Shown: positions 7,343-16,540, numbered from the stretch's first letter. The stretch: 64,000 bases of DNA from Streptomyces sp. col6 (GCF_008042035.1 NZ_RDBL01000029.1:628409-692408), one strand, 5' to 3'. Program-made: numbers and translations. Notes: generated by a model from the sequence alone, not told the origin.

Positions 7343-8476
7343 GTGAAGCTTCAGCGCAAGAACCGGCTTCGTGCCACCGCGCTCGGTGCCCTCGCCGTCT
7401 CCGGCGCCCTGGTCCTCACGGCGTGCGGTTCGGACGACAACAGCGGCGACACCTCCGCCACCGGCGGCAAGACGAAGGCCGCGTCCAACGTCAAGTGCGA
7501 CGGTGCCAAGGGCCAGCTGCGCGCCTCCGGCTCCAGCGCGCAGAAGAACGCCATGGACCTCTGGGTCAAGGAGTACATGGCCGCCTGCTCCGGCGTGGAG
7601 ATCAACTACAACTCCTCCTCGTCCGGCGAGGGCATCGTCGCCTTCAACCAGGGCACCGTCGGCTTCGCCGGCTCCGACTCGGCGCTGAAGCCCGAGGAGG
7701 TCGCCGACTCCAAGAAGATCTGCAAGACCGGCCAGGGCATCAACCTCCCGATGGTCGGCGGCCCGATCGCGGTCGGCTTCCACCTCGAAGGCGTCGACAG
7801 CCTGACCCTGGACGCCCCGACCCTCGCCAAGATCTTCGACACGAAGATCAAGAAGTGGAACGACGAGGCGATCGCCAAGCTCAACCCCGACGCCAAGCTC
7901 CCGGACAAGGCGATCCAGCCCTTCCACCGCTCCGAGGACTCCGGCACCACGCAGAACCTCGGCAAGTACCTGGGCGCCGCGGCCCCGTCCGACTGGAAGT
8001 ACGAGGCCGAGAAGAAGTGGCCCGCCCCCGGCGGCCAGGCCGCGTCCGGCTCCTCCGGCGTCGCCACCCAGGTCAAGCAGGTCGACGGCGCCATCGGCTA
8101 CTTCGAGCTGTCCTACGCCACCTCGCAGCAGATCTCCACGGTCGACATCGACACCGGCGGCTCCGCCCCGGTCAAGGCGTCCTCCGAGAACGCCTCCAAG
8201 GCCATCGCCGCCGCCAAGGTCAAGGGCACCGGCAAGGACCTGGCGCTCGACCTCGACTACACCACCAAGGCCGACGGCGCCTACCCGCTGGTCCTGGTCA
8301 CGTACGAGGTCGTCTGCGACACCGGCAACAAGGCCGACACCCTCGGCACCGTCAAGTCCTTCCTGACCTACACCGCCTCGGCGGACGGCCAGAAGCTCCT
8401 CACCGAGGCCGGCTACGCGCCGATCCCCGAGGAGATCAACGCCAAGGTCCGCGAGACCGTCGCCGGCCTCTCGTAA
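7343..8476 (+). CDS. pstS: Phosphate-binding lipoprotein PstS
   Basis: High-affinity phosphate-binding component of the Pst ABC importer, anchored outside the membrane. The 377-residue product has a signal peptide ending in lipobox LVLTAC (Cys at about residue 29), followed by a Ser/Thr/Gly-rich linker. The mature domain shows phosphate-loop features SGSSAQKNAMDLW and NYNSSSSGEG, and the PFHRSEDSGTTQNLGKYL segment. GTG 7343 is preceded by GGAAGGA; an earlier in-frame start would place 28 residues before the signal peptide. First gene of pstSCAB, under the PHO box. Confidence 0.96.
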   Translation: MKLQRKNRLRATALGALAVSGALVLTACGSDDNSGDTSATGGKTKAASNVKCDGAKGQLRASGSSAQKNAMDLWVKEYMAACSGVEINYNSSSSGEGIVAFNQGTVGFAGSDSALKPEEVADSKKICKTGQGINLPMVGGPIAVGFHLEGVDSLTLDAPTLAKIFDTKIKKWNDEAIAKLNPDAKLPDKAIQPFHRSEDSGTTQNLGKYLGAAAPSDWKYEAEKKWPAPGGQAASGSSGVATQVKQVDGAIGYFELSYATSQQISTVDIDTGGSAPVKASSENASKAIAAAKVKGTGKDLALDLDYTTKADGAYPLVLVTYEVVCDTGNKADTLGTVKSFLTYTASADGQKLLTEAGYAPIPEEINAKVRETVAGLS

Positions 8477-8617
8477 CCAGCGACACACGCCCGACCAGCG
8501 ACACACGACGCAACCGGCGGCCGGTCCGGAACACCCCTCCGGACCGGCCCGCCCCCAGCCCCTCCGGTGCACCGCCGCCAGGGGAGCCCCGGCTCCCCCA
8601 CACAGACCGGAAAGACC

Positions 8618-9604
8618 ATGGCTTCCACCACACAACAGATACCGACCCCACCGGCCGGGCGAATCCGCCCCCGGTCCACGGGCCGCGCAGGCGACCGCAT
8701 CTTCCTCGGCCTCTCCCGCGGCTCCGGCATCCTGCTCCTGGTGATCATGGCGTCCATCGCCGTGTTCCTCACCTACCGCGCCGCGATCGCCATCTCCAAG
8801 GACGAGGGCAACTTCCTCACCACCTTCGACTGGAACCCGGCCGGTGACCCGCCCGTCTTCGGCATCGCCGTCCTGCTCTTCGGGACCGTCGTCAGCTCCG
8901 TCATCGCGATGGTCATCGCGGTCCCGGTCGCCGTCGGCATCGCCCTGTTCATCTCGCACTACGCCCCGCGCAAGCTGGCCGGCGTCATCGCGTACGTCAT
9001 CGACCTGCTCGCCGCGGTCCCCAGCATCGTCTACGGCATCTGGGGCGCCCTCGTCCTCGTGCCGTACCTGGAGGGGCTGAACCTCTGGCTCGACCAGTTC
9101 TTCGGCTGGACCTACGTCTTCGAGAAGACCGAGATCGGCGTCGCCCGCTCGCTGTTCACCGTCGGCATCCTGCTCGCGGTCATGATCCTGCCGATCGTGA
9201 CCAGCGTCAGCCGCGAGGTCTTCCTCCAGGTCCCCCGGATGAACGAGGAGGCCGCACTCGCCCTCGGCGCGACGCGCTGGGAGGTCATCCGCCTCTCGGT
9301 GCTGCCCTTCGGCCGCTCCGGCGTGATCTCCGCCTCGATGCTGGGCCTCGGCCGCGCGCTCGGCGAGACCATGGCCGTCGCCACGGTCCTGTCGCCGAAC
9401 TTCCTGATCTCGCTGCACGTGCTCAACCCGGGCGGCGGGACGTTCGCCCAGAACATCGCCGCGAAGTTCGGCGAGGCCGACGCGTTCGGGCGGGACGCCC
9501 TGATCGCCTCCGGCCTGGTCCTCTTCGTCCTCACCCTGCTGGTCAACGGCGCCGCGCGGCTCATCATCGCCCGCCGCAAGGAGTACTCGGGGGCCAACGC
9601 ATGA
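8618..9604 (+). CDS. pstC: Phosphate ABC transporter permease PstC
   Basis: 328-residue inner-membrane permease with about six membrane segments. The binding-protein-dependent transport signature appears as EEAALALGATRWEVIRLSVLP, the cytoplasmic loop that contacts PstB. ATG 8618 follows GGAAAG. The stop codon overlaps the pstA start (ATGA). Together with PstA it forms the phosphate channel. Confidence 0.95.
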   Translation: MASTTQQIPTPPAGRIRPRSTGRAGDRIFLGLSRGSGILLLVIMASIAVFLTYRAAIAISKDEGNFLTTFDWNPAGDPPVFGIAVLLFGTVVSSVIAMVIAVPVAVGIALFISHYAPRKLAGVIAYVIDLLAAVPSIVYGIWGALVLVPYLEGLNLWLDQFFGWTYVFEKTEIGVARSLFTVGILLAVMILPIVTSVSREVFLQVPRMNEEAALALGATRWEVIRLSVLPFGRSGVISASMLGLGRALGETMAVATVLSPNFLISLHVLNPGGGTFAQNIAAKFGEADAFGRDALIASGLVLFVLTLLVNGAARLIIARRKEYSGANA

Positions 9605-10686
9605 GCCACGCGACCACCACCGGCGTCCAGGAACGCCCGACGCCCGCACCGTCCGCGCCGACGGGCACCCTCAGCAGCCGCTCGCTGCCCCGCCTCGCCC
9701 CGCTCGGCTTCGCCGTCGCCGCGATCGCCCTGGGCGTCGGCCTGAGCCTCGCCGCCGGCTGGCAGAGCCGTGTGCAGTGGGGCCTGGTCTCCGCGCTGTT
9801 CTTCCTGGTGATCTCGTACGTCACCACCAGCGTCGTCGAGAACCAGCGCCAGGCCAGGGACCGCCTCGCCACCAGCCTGGTGTGGGTCTGCTTCCTGCTC
9901 GCCGTCGTCCCGCTCGCCTCGCTGCTCTGGACCACCATCAGCCGCGGCTCGGAGCGCCTGGACGGCTACTTCCTGACCCACTCCATGGCCGGCGTCCTCG
10001 GCCCCGAGGCCAGCGGCGGTGTCTACCACGCGCTGATCGGCACCCTGGAACAGGTCGGCATCGCCACCCTGATCTCCGCCCCGCTCGGCCTGCTCACCGC
10101 CGTCTACCTGGTGGAGTACGGCAAGGGCGCGCTGGCCAGGTCCGTCACCTTCTTCGTCGACGTGATGACCGGCATCCCGTCCATCGTGGCCGGCCTCTTC
10201 ATCCTCTCGATCATGCTGATCGCGGGACTGGAGCCGTCGGGCCTGATGGGCGCGCTCGCCCTGACCATCCTGATGATCCCGGTCGTGGTCCGCTCCACCG
10301 AGGAGATGCTCAAGCTCGTACCGAACGAGCTGCGCGAGGCATCGCTCGCCCTCGGCATCCCGAAGTGGCGCACCATCCTGAAGGTGGTCCTGCCGACCGC
10401 GATCGGCGGCATCGCGACGGGCGTCATGCTCGCCGTCGCCCGCATCGCCGGCGAGACCGCGCCGATCATCCTGCTGGTCTTCGGCAGTCAGCTGATCAAC
10501 ACCAACCCCTTCGAAGGCGCCCAGTCGTCACTGCCGTTCTACATCTACGAGCAGTACAAGATCGGTGAGGCCGCGTCCTACGACCGCGCCTGGGCAGCGG
10601 CCCTGGTCCTGATCGCCTTCGTCATGATCCTCAATCTGGTGGCCCGCGGCATCGCCCGCTGGAAGGCCCCCAAGGCCGGGCGCTAG
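9601..10686 (+). CDS. pstA: Phosphate ABC transporter permease PstA
   Basis: 361-residue permease. A variable hydrophilic N-terminus is followed by membrane segments around residues 35-55, 60-78, 95-115 and the six-helix core. The PstB-contact loop is NELREASLALGIPKWRTILKVVLP. Couples phosphate passage to ATP hydrolysis with PstC and PstB. Overlaps pstC by four bases and ends 27 bases before pstB. Confidence 0.95.
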   Translation: MSHATTTGVQERPTPAPSAPTGTLSSRSLPRLAPLGFAVAAIALGVGLSLAAGWQSRVQWGLVSALFFLVISYVTTSVVENQRQARDRLATSLVWVCFLLAVVPLASLLWTTISRGSERLDGYFLTHSMAGVLGPEASGGVYHALIGTLEQVGIATLISAPLGLLTAVYLVEYGKGALARSVTFFVDVMTGIPSIVAGLFILSIMLIAGLEPSGLMGALALTILMIPVVVRSTEEMLKLVPNELREASLALGIPKWRTILKVVLPTAIGGIATGVMLAVARIAGETAPIILLVFGSQLINTNPFEGAQSSLPFYIYEQYKIGEAASYDRAWAAALVLIAFVMILNLVARGIARWKAPKAGR

Positions 10687-10713
10687 GCCCGCCGGAAAGC
10701 AGCAGTGATTCAG

Positions 10714-11490
10714 ATGGCCAAGCGCATTGACGTCAGCGGACTGTCGGCCTACTACGGCAGCCACAAGGCGATCGACGACATCTCCATGACCGTGGAACCC
10801 CGCTCGGTGACGGCCTTCATCGGCCCCTCCGGCTGCGGCAAGTCCACCTTCCTGCGCACCCTGAACCGGATGCACGAGGTCACCCCCGGCGGCCGCGTCG
10901 AGGGCAAGGTGCTCCTGGACGACGAGAACCTGTACGGCACCAACGTCGACCCGGTCACCGTGCGCCGCACGGTCGGCATGGTCTTCCAGCGCCCGAACCC
11001 GTTCCCCACCATGTCGATCTTCGACAACGTGGCGGCGGGCCTGCGCCTCAACGGCTCGTACCGCAAGAGCGCGCTGAACGACATCGTCGAGAAGTCGCTG
11101 CGCGGCGCGAACCTCTGGAACGAGGTCAAGGACCGGCTGAACAAGCCCGGCTCCGGCCTCTCCGGCGGCCAGCAGCAGCGCCTGTGCATCGCGCGCGCCA
11201 TCGCGGTCGAGCCGGACGTGCTGCTGATGGACGAGCCGTGCTCCGCCCTCGACCCGATCTCCACCCTCGCCATCGAGGACCTGGTCGGGGAGCTGAAGGA
11301 GCGGTTCACGATCGTCATCGTGACGCACAACATGCAGCAGGCGGCCCGCGTCTCGGACCGCACCGCGTTCTTCAACCTGGCGGCGGTCGGCAAGCCCGGC
11401 AAGCTCATCGAGATCGACGAGACGGAGCGCATCTTCTCCAACCCGTCGGTCCAGGCCACCGAGGACTACATCTCCGGCCGCTTCGGCTGA
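10714..11490 (+). CDS. pstB: Phosphate ABC transporter ATPase PstB
   Basis: 258-residue ATPase. Walker A GPSGCGKST near residues 35-43, signature LSGGQQQRLCIARAIA near 149, Walker B VLLMDEPCSALDP and switch His in THNMQQAARVSDR. RPNPFPTMSIFDNV is the PstB-specific Q-loop context. ATG 10714 gives the usual PstB N-terminus (MAKRIDVSGL); GTG 10705, three codons earlier, lies closer to the GGAAAG site and may be the true start. Last gene of the pst operon, followed by a strong bidirectional hairpin. Confidence 0.95.
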   Translation: MAKRIDVSGLSAYYGSHKAIDDISMTVEPRSVTAFIGPSGCGKSTFLRTLNRMHEVTPGGRVEGKVLLDDENLYGTNVDPVTVRRTVGMVFQRPNPFPTMSIFDNVAAGLRLNGSYRKSALNDIVEKSLRGANLWNEVKDRLNKPGSGLSGGQQQRLCIARAIAVEPDVLLMDEPCSALDPISTLAIEDLVGELKERFTIVIVTHNMQQAARVSDRTAFFNLAAVGKPGKLIEIDETERIFSNPSVQATEDYISGRFG

Positions 11491-11552
11491 TCCGTCCCGG
11501 CCCCCCGTACGGCCTTGGGGTGCTGCATGGCGGTGCCACCACAAGGCGAGAA

Positions 11553-11592
11553 GGGTCCGCCCCGCACTCCCGAGGGAGTGCGGGGCGGACCC
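11553..11592. terminator. Bidirectional terminator between pstB and pit
   Basis: Perfect 19-bp stem (11553-11571 with 11574-11592) closing a 2-base gap, in the 119-base space between the convergent pstB and pit genes. The very stable GC stem can end transcripts from both sides. Confidence 0.88.
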
Positions 11593-11609
11593 ACGTACAG
11601 CGGCCGGCG

Positions 11610-12608
11610 TCAGCCGAACAGCAGGTAGACAACCCCGTAGCTCCCGGCGGCGACCAGCGCAGCCGCCGGCATCGTGATGAACCAGCCGAGGATGATGTTC
11701 TTCGCGACACCCCAGCGCACCGCGTTCACCCGCTTCGTGGCGCCCACACCCATGATCGCCGAGGTGATCACGTGCGTGGTCGAGATCGGCGCGTGGAAGA
11801 GGAACGCCGAGCCGAACATGATCGACGCACCCGTGGTCTCGGCGGCGAAGCCCTGCGGCGGGTCCAGCTCGATGATCTTCCGGCCGAGCGTACGCATGAT
11901 GCGCCAGCCGCCCGCGTACGTACCGAGCGACAGCATCAGCGCGCAGACGAGCTTCACCCAGACCGGGATCGGGTCGCTCGGGGACTCCACGTCGGCGATG
12001 ACCAGCGCCATCACCACGATGCCCATCGTCTTCTGCGCGTCCTGGAGGCCGTGACCCAGCGCCATGCCCGCGGCCGACACCGTCTGCGCGATGCGGAAAC
12101 CGCGCTTGGCCTTGTGCGGGTTGGCCTTCCGGAACATCCACATGATGGCGACCATCACCAGATAACCGACCACCAGGCCGATCACCGGCGACAGGAACAT
12201 CGGAATGACGATCTTGTCGAGCACCCCGTCCCAGTGCACCATCGTCCCGCCGGCCAGCGCCGCGCCGACCATGCCGCCGAACAGCGCGTGCGAGGACGAC
12301 GAGGGCAGGCCGAAGTACCAGGTGACAAGGTTCCAGATGACCGCCCCGACCAGCGCCGCGAAGAGGATGCCCATCCCCTTGTTGCCCTCGGGCGTCGCGA
12401 TCAGGCCCTCACTGACGGTCTTGGCGACCCCGCTGCCGAGGAACGCGCCCGCGAGGTTCATCACCGCCGCCATCGCCAGCGCCGCACGCGGGGTCAGTGC
12501 CCGGGTGGAGACCGACGTGGCGATGGCGTTCGCCGAGTCGTGGAAGCCGTTGGTGTACGTGAAGCCGAGCGCGACGCCGATGGTCACGATCAGTACGAAG
12601 GTGTCCAC
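11610..12608 (-). CDS. pit: Inorganic phosphate transporter Pit
   Basis: 332-residue low-affinity phosphate permease (PiT family). The two inverted family signatures are visible: TYTNGFHDSANAIATSVSTRAL near the N-terminus, and GASIMFGSAF followed by ISTTHVITSAIMGVGATKR in the C-terminal half, together with the GLPSSSSHALFGGMVGA repeat. About ten membrane segments. The gene lies 5 bases downstream of the DUF47 gene on the same strand, the standard pit/DUF47 pair. It resembles Streptomyces PitH proteins. No PHO repeats were seen upstream of this operon. Confidence 0.94.
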   Translation of the reverse strand: MDTFVLIVTIGVALGFTYTNGFHDSANAIATSVSTRALTPRAALAMAAVMNLAGAFLGSGVAKTVSEGLIATPEGNKGMGILFAALVGAVIWNLVTWYFGLPSSSSHALFGGMVGAALAGGTMVHWDGVLDKIVIPMFLSPVIGLVVGYLVMVAIMWMFRKANPHKAKRGFRIAQTVSAAGMALGHGLQDAQKTMGIVVMALVIADVESPSDPIPVWVKLVCALMLSLGTYAGGWRIMRTLGRKIIELDPPQGFAAETTGASIMFGSAFLFHAPISTTHVITSAIMGVGATKRVNAVRWGVAKNIILGWFITMPAAALVAAGSYGVVYLLFG

Positions 12609-12613
12609 GTGGT

Positions 12614-13234
12614 TCAGGACTCCTTGACCGCGATGGTCTCCACCGTGTTCGCGACGTGCTCGAACGCGTCGGCAGCCTCTTCCAGCACGTCCACGATCTG
12701 CTTCAGCTTCAGCACCTCTATGGCGTCGTACTTGCCGTTGAAGAGGTGGGCGAGCAGCTTGCGGTGGATCTGGTCGGCCTGGTTCTCCAGACGGTTGACC
12801 TCGATCCAGTACTCGGTGAGGTTGTCCATGGTGCGCAGACCCGGCATAGCCTCGGCGGTCAGCTCGGCCGCCCGCGCCAGCACCTCGATCTGCTGCTCCA
12901 CACCCTTGGGAAGCTTCTCGATCTGGTACAGCACGACCAGGTCGACGGCCTCCTCCATGAAGTCCATGATGTCGTCGAGCGACGACGCGAGGTTGTAAAT
13001 GTCCTCGCGGTCGAACGGCGTAATGAAGGAGGAGTTCAGCTGGTGGAAGATCGCGTGGGTGGCATCGTCCCCCGCGTGCTCCGCTGCCCGCATGCGCTCC
13101 GCGATCTCGACTCGGGAGGCAGAATCCGCCCCGAGCAGTTCCATCAGGAGTTTCGAGCCCGTGACGATGTTGTCCGCGGATGCGGAGAACATGTCGTAGA
13201 AGCTCGTCTCCCTGGGGGTCAGACGAAAGCGCAC
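12614..13234 (-). CDS. DUF47 family PhoU-like protein, Pit partner
   Basis: 206-residue all-helical cytoplasmic protein with two PhoU-like three-helix halves. It shows the conserved acidic pattern EHAGDDATHAIFHQLN and FDREDIYNLASSLDDIMDFMEEA, thought to bind metal in PhoU-like proteins. DUF47 proteins are encoded with Pit transporters and modulate them. GTG start with GAGGA at about 7 bases. First gene of the operon with pit, divergent from the CsoR gene. Confidence 0.9.
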   Translation of the reverse strand: MRFRLTPRETSFYDMFSASADNIVTGSKLLMELLGADSASRVEIAERMRAAEHAGDDATHAIFHQLNSSFITPFDREDIYNLASSLDDIMDFMEEAVDLVVLYQIEKLPKGVEQQIEVLARAAELTAEAMPGLRTMDNLTEYWIEVNRLENQADQIHRKLLAHLFNGKYDAIEVLKLKQIVDVLEEAADAFEHVANTVETIAVKES

Positions 13235-13380
13235 GTGGGGTCCTCGGGGTGCTTTGGATTCGGTCAGGCTGATGCTAGGCGCATCATCCGGCCACGGCTA
13301 ACCGGCATTCTTCAGTGTCGCGCATCAGGCACAGTGATCAGCACGGGACCCCGGTCACGTTTCAGCTGAATTCGTTAGGA

Positions 13381-13398
13381 TATACCCACCAGGGGTAT
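13381..13398 (+). promoter_or_regulatory. CsoR-type operator
   Basis: Near-palindrome TATACCCACCAGGGGTAT, matching the G-tract-bearing A/T-flanked operators (ATACCC...GGGTAT) bound by copper-sensing CsoR repressors. It sits 37 bases before the CsoR-family gene, so autoregulation is likely. Confidence 0.8.
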
Positions 13399-13434
13399 TC
13401 AAACGGCAGGGTAAAGGGAAAACGGGAGGCAGCA

Positions 13435-13812
13435 ATGACGACCACCGAGGCCACGGGGACACAGCACGCACCGGAGGCGGCGCCCGGCGCGGCCCCCGTC
13501 GAAGCGATCGTGACCGACCACGACCGCGGAATACACGGCTACCACCACCAGAAGACCGAGCACCTCAAACGCCTGCGCCGCATCGAGGGCCAGATCCGCG
13601 GCCTCCAGCGCATGGTCGACGAGGACGTCTACTGCATCGACATACTCACCCAGGTCTCGGCGTCCACCAAGGCGCTCCAGTCCTTCGCGCTCCAGCTCCT
13701 GGAGGAGCACCTGCGCCACTGCGTCGCCGACGCGGCCGTCAAGGGCGGCGACGAGATCGACGCGAAGGTCGAGGAGGCCACCAAGGCCATCGCCCGCCTG
13801 CTGCGCACCTGA
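13435..13812 (+). CDS. csoR: CsoR family metal-sensing repressor
   Basis: 125-residue member of the CsoR/RcnR family. It has an approximately 35-residue variable N-terminus, then the four-helix core beginning HLKRLRRIEGQIRGLQRMV. The Cu(I) ligand set Cys-His-Cys is complete: Cys67 (VYCIDIL), His92 and Cys96 (EEHLRHC). This is the x-H-C arrangement of copper sensors. Copper binding should release DNA. A matching operator lies directly upstream. No copper exporter or chaperone is adjacent, so it presumably acts on targets elsewhere. Confidence 0.93.
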   Translation: MTTTEATGTQHAPEAAPGAAPVEAIVTDHDRGIHGYHHQKTEHLKRLRRIEGQIRGLQRMVDEDVYCIDILTQVSASTKALQSFALQLLEEHLRHCVADAAVKGGDEIDAKVEEATKAIARLLRT

Positions 13813-13825
13813 TCCCCCGCACCCG

Positions 13826-14029
13826 TCAGCCCTGGCGGTGCCCCTGCCGGGGGACGGTGGTGCGGTCGGTGCCCGCCTTCACGTCGAGCACCTCGTCGAT
13901 ACGGTCCGCGCTGAGCCGTTCCCCGATCGCCGCCGACGCCGCGATCATCAGTTCCCCGCACAGCTCGATCTCGGCGAGCGCCACATGGTCCGATACGGTC
14001 GGGGCGCCGAGCGTCACCACGTCACTCAC
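13826..14029 (-). CDS. Conserved small Streptomyces protein, unknown function
   Basis: 67-residue product, convergent with csoR and 14 bases away. N-terminal half is hydrophobic/helical (VALAEIELCGELMIAASAAIG); the C-terminal half is polar and basic. I recognise the gene as a recurrent neighbour of csoR in Streptomyces but know no function. Start is ambiguous: GTG 14029, or GTG four codons later, which is better spaced from GAGAGG. Confidence 0.7.
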   Translation of the reverse strand: MSDVVTLGAPTVSDHVALAEIELCGELMIAASAAIGERLSADRIDEVLDVKAGTDRTTVPRQGHRQG

Positions 14030-14181
14030 CTCTCACTGCCGTCACCGGCTTTCCAGGGTAGAGAGCCCGATACGTGCCGCGCATGGCACGGACGGACCAT
14101 TTCGCCGCCACCGGAGGGCTAGGGCGCGTCCGCGAAGTCCCGTCGTACGCCCGGGGAGACGCGGGGCCCGTGCGATTCATC

Positions 14182-15042
14182 TCACGCCCGCCCCTGCTCG
14201 ATCTCACCGGTGTAGATGTCCCGCTCGTCCGGCAGCCGTACGGTGACCGGCACGCCGAACCCGTACAGGAGCGTCGTCGACACGACCTCCGCCGCCGGGC
14301 CCTCGTTGGCGAAGCTGAACCGGTGGCGCACCTTGCGCAGCCGGCCCTGCTCGTCCAGATACGCGTCGAACGGCACGGCCCGGCTGCGGAACCCTTTCGC
14401 CGCCGCCGCCAGCGACGCCCGCGCACCGGGCGCCGCCAGCCGCGCCGCCCGCCCGATGTCCGCGGTGCCCCGGTAGTGCCGTACGGCCACCCCGGCCACA
14501 TCCGTCTCGCCCACGTACGTCACGGCCCCCGCGCCGCGCAGCAGTTCGGCGGCGGCCATCGGGTCGGTCACCCCGCCGGTGACCAGATTGCCGTCCTCCA
14601 GCGCCGTCGTGTCGATCCGCACCCACTTGTCCGCGGGCACCCCGGCGCCCCGGTTCATCATGTACAGCGCGCCCGGGGCCAGCAGCTCCGTGATCGGCCG
14701 GTGCTCCTCCTCGCCCGCCGCGTCCGGCGGCAGCACGACCTTCAGCCGGCCGGACCCGGCGCGGAAGTCGTACGCCCCCGTGCCCCTGATCGTGACCCTG
14801 GTGCCGCCGGCCGCCGTCTCCATCGACGTGCTCACCTCGGCGCTCGCGACACCCTCACCGGCGAGCACCGCCGCCGCCCGCCGCACCACCTCGACGGCCC
14901 CGTCCCGGGCGTCCGCGGCGGCGGCCGCCCGGTCGACGCCACCGCCCCCGGCGCACCCGGCGGCCGTCGCCATCACACCCATCACGGCGAGCGCACGCAC
15001 AGCGCGCGCCCCGCCCTTGGCCCTGTGCTGCTGCACCACCAT
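14182..15042 (-). CDS. Secreted lipoprotein, LppX/LprAFG-like
   Basis: 286-residue predicted lipoprotein. A basic N-terminus and hydrophobic core end at lipobox AAGC (Cys at about residue 30), followed by a Gly-rich linker. The rest resembles the LolA/LppX fold of actinobacterial lipid-carrying lipoproteins: alternating beta strands, conserved PADKWVRIDTTALEDG-type segment and YLDEQGRLRKVRHRFSF. ATG 15042 gives a compact signal peptide; longer in-frame starts add a non-homologous leader. Probably binds a lipid or glycolipid at the membrane face. The specific ligand cannot be read. Confidence 0.8.
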   Translation of the reverse strand: MVVQQHRAKGGARAVRALAVMGVMATAAGCAGGGGVDRAAAAADARDGAVEVVRRAAAVLAGEGVASAEVSTSMETAAGGTRVTIRGTGAYDFRAGSGRLKVVLPPDAAGEEEHRPITELLAPGALYMMNRGAGVPADKWVRIDTTALEDGNLVTGGVTDPMAAAELLRGAGAVTYVGETDVAGVAVRHYRGTADIGRAARLAAPGARASLAAAAKGFRSRAVPFDAYLDEQGRLRKVRHRFSFANEGPAAEVVSTTLLYGFGVPVTVRLPDERDIYTGEIEQGRA

Positions 15043-15222
15043 CGCCTGCCATCCCCCAACGACGTACCGCTTGCCCGAGGCCCCACCCGCCTCGCATAAC
15101 GACGACCTCTGTCGCCTGTAACGTCCTGCGCCCCGATTGGCGCCGCGCGGGGGACGGCCGTGCCCCGTTCCCCGCCGGGTGACCCCTCCCGGCCGGGCCG
15201 CCCCGGCCAGTACCGTGGTCGC

Positions 15223-15396
15223 GTGTACGACCAACACGCCGCCGAGGTCCCGCCGGCCCGGCCCGCCCATGAACCCACCACCGTCGAACGCGGCTCGTTC
15301 TGCACCGCCCGCTGCGCCTGCGGCTGGTCCGGTCCTGCCCGCCGGTCCCGCGACCGTGCCCGCGCGGACGCCGAGGAACACCGCACCACGGCCTGA
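15223..15396 (+). CDS. Conserved 57-residue cysteine-containing protein
   Basis: Small soluble protein with a Cys-x3-Cys-x-Cys-Gly-Trp core (FCTARCACGWSGPARR), then an Arg/Asp-rich helix ending EEHRTTA. The pattern recurs in short Streptomyces proteins of unknown function and could bind a metal. GTG 15223 start; the gene is divergent from the LppX-like lipoprotein. Function unknown. Confidence 0.65.
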   Translation: MYDQHAAEVPPARPAHEPTTVERGSFCTARCACGWSGPARRSRDRARADAEEHRTTA

Positions 15397-15443
15397 GCAC
15401 CGGCCCTCCACCCCCCCTCTCCCCCACACCGGAGGTCCGATGA

Positions 15444-15510
15444 CCTGCGGGACCGGGGCTCCTGCGGGACCGGGGCCCTTGCGGGACCGGGGCCCTTGCG
15501 GGGCCGGGCC
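15444..15510. repeat. Four tandem 17-bp direct repeats
   Basis: Unit CCTGCGGGACCGGGGCC repeated at 15444, 15461, 15478 and, in degenerate form, 15495. Lies in the short non-coding stretch between the 57-residue protein and the end of the PAP2 gene. Probably a slippage-prone minisatellite. Confidence 0.8.
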
Positions 15511-15568
15511 CGGGAACGCCGGTGCCCCGGAGGCCGAGGGCTTCCGGGGCACACAGGTCTGCCGGGTC

Positions 15569-16300
15569 TCAGGCCGCGAGACCCTTCTCGCCGTCGGAGC
15601 CGCCGCCGCGCGAACCGGGCCGGGGCTCCGGGATGCCCAGTGCGTCGTCCCGCCCGGAGGCATCGGCCCGGGGCCGGCGCGAACGGACGAGCGGGCCGAG
15701 CCGGGGCGACCGCGACACCGCCGCCACCAGGGGCGTCAGCATCATCATGGCCAGCGGGGCCAGGAGCAGCGCGACGGCCGTACCGAGCGCGAAACCGCCG
15801 ATGACGTCGGTCGGGTAGTGGACCCCCATGTAGACCCGGCAGAAGCCCTCCAGCAGAGCGAGCCCGATGGCCGCGATGCCGAACTTCCGGTGGGCCACGA
15901 AGAGCCCGACGCCGAGCGCCATCGCCATCGTGGCGTGGTCGCTGACGAACGAGAAGTCGTTCTTGCCGTCGACCAGGACGTCAAGGCCGGAGTGGTCCTT
16001 GAACGGCCGCGGCCGCTCCACGAATCCGCGGATCGGGATGTTGATGAGCAATGCGACGCCCGCCGCGAGCGGGGCCCAGACGAGCCCGGCCACCGCCGAC
16101 ACCGACTCCTCGGCCGTACCGCGCCGGCGGACGCTCCACCAGCACCACAGGACCACGAGGACCATGCCGAGCATGATCCCGTACTCGCCGACGAACTCCA
16201 TCACCCGGTCGAACCAGGTGGGAGCGGACTTGGCGAGCCCGTTGATGTCGTAGAGCAGGCTGACGTCGGGGTTCGACCCATCCAGTGCGAGTCCAGCCAT
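15569..16300 (-). CDS. PAP2 superfamily membrane phosphatase (undecaprenyl-PP phosphatase-like)
   Basis: 243-residue integral membrane protein with about five or six helices and the PAP2 triad. Motif 1 RGFVERPRPFKDH, motif 2 SFVSDHATM (SDH in place of the commoner SGH, as in BcrC-type enzymes) and motif 3 CRVYMGVHYPTDV with catalytic His. It probably dephosphorylates a polyprenyl or lipid diphosphate at the outer membrane face. A charged Arg/Gly tail of about 35 residues follows the last helix. ATG 16300 is preceded by AAGGGG. Confidence 0.85.
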   Translation of the reverse strand: MAGLALDGSNPDVSLLYDINGLAKSAPTWFDRVMEFVGEYGIMLGMVLVVLWCWWSVRRRGTAEESVSAVAGLVWAPLAAGVALLINIPIRGFVERPRPFKDHSGLDVLVDGKNDFSFVSDHATMAMALGVGLFVAHRKFGIAAIGLALLEGFCRVYMGVHYPTDVIGGFALGTAVALLLAPLAMMMLTPLVAAVSRSPRLGPLVRSRRPRADASGRDDALGIPEPRPGSRGGGSDGEKGLAA

Positions 16301-16540
16301 CTGCTGCGGCCCCTTGCCTTGTCTGCTGCTGCGGCACACGTCCCTGTGCGCCGCGATTCACGAACCCCCGTATTCGGTTCGTCCCCATCGATCACTCATG
16401 CGTCCACCAGAGAACGCCGGGCGCCGCGTGTACGTTCCACTCTCCACGGAATGATCACCATGACGTTATCGAAGAGTGACACATCGTCGCAGCTCAGGGC
16501 CCAGGCTTCACGGAGAGTTCCGGCCACCGGCACACGGCTT

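Noticed and set aside
15444..15510. CRISPR array
   Set aside because: Units are directly tandem with no spacers, too short, and no cas genes are present.
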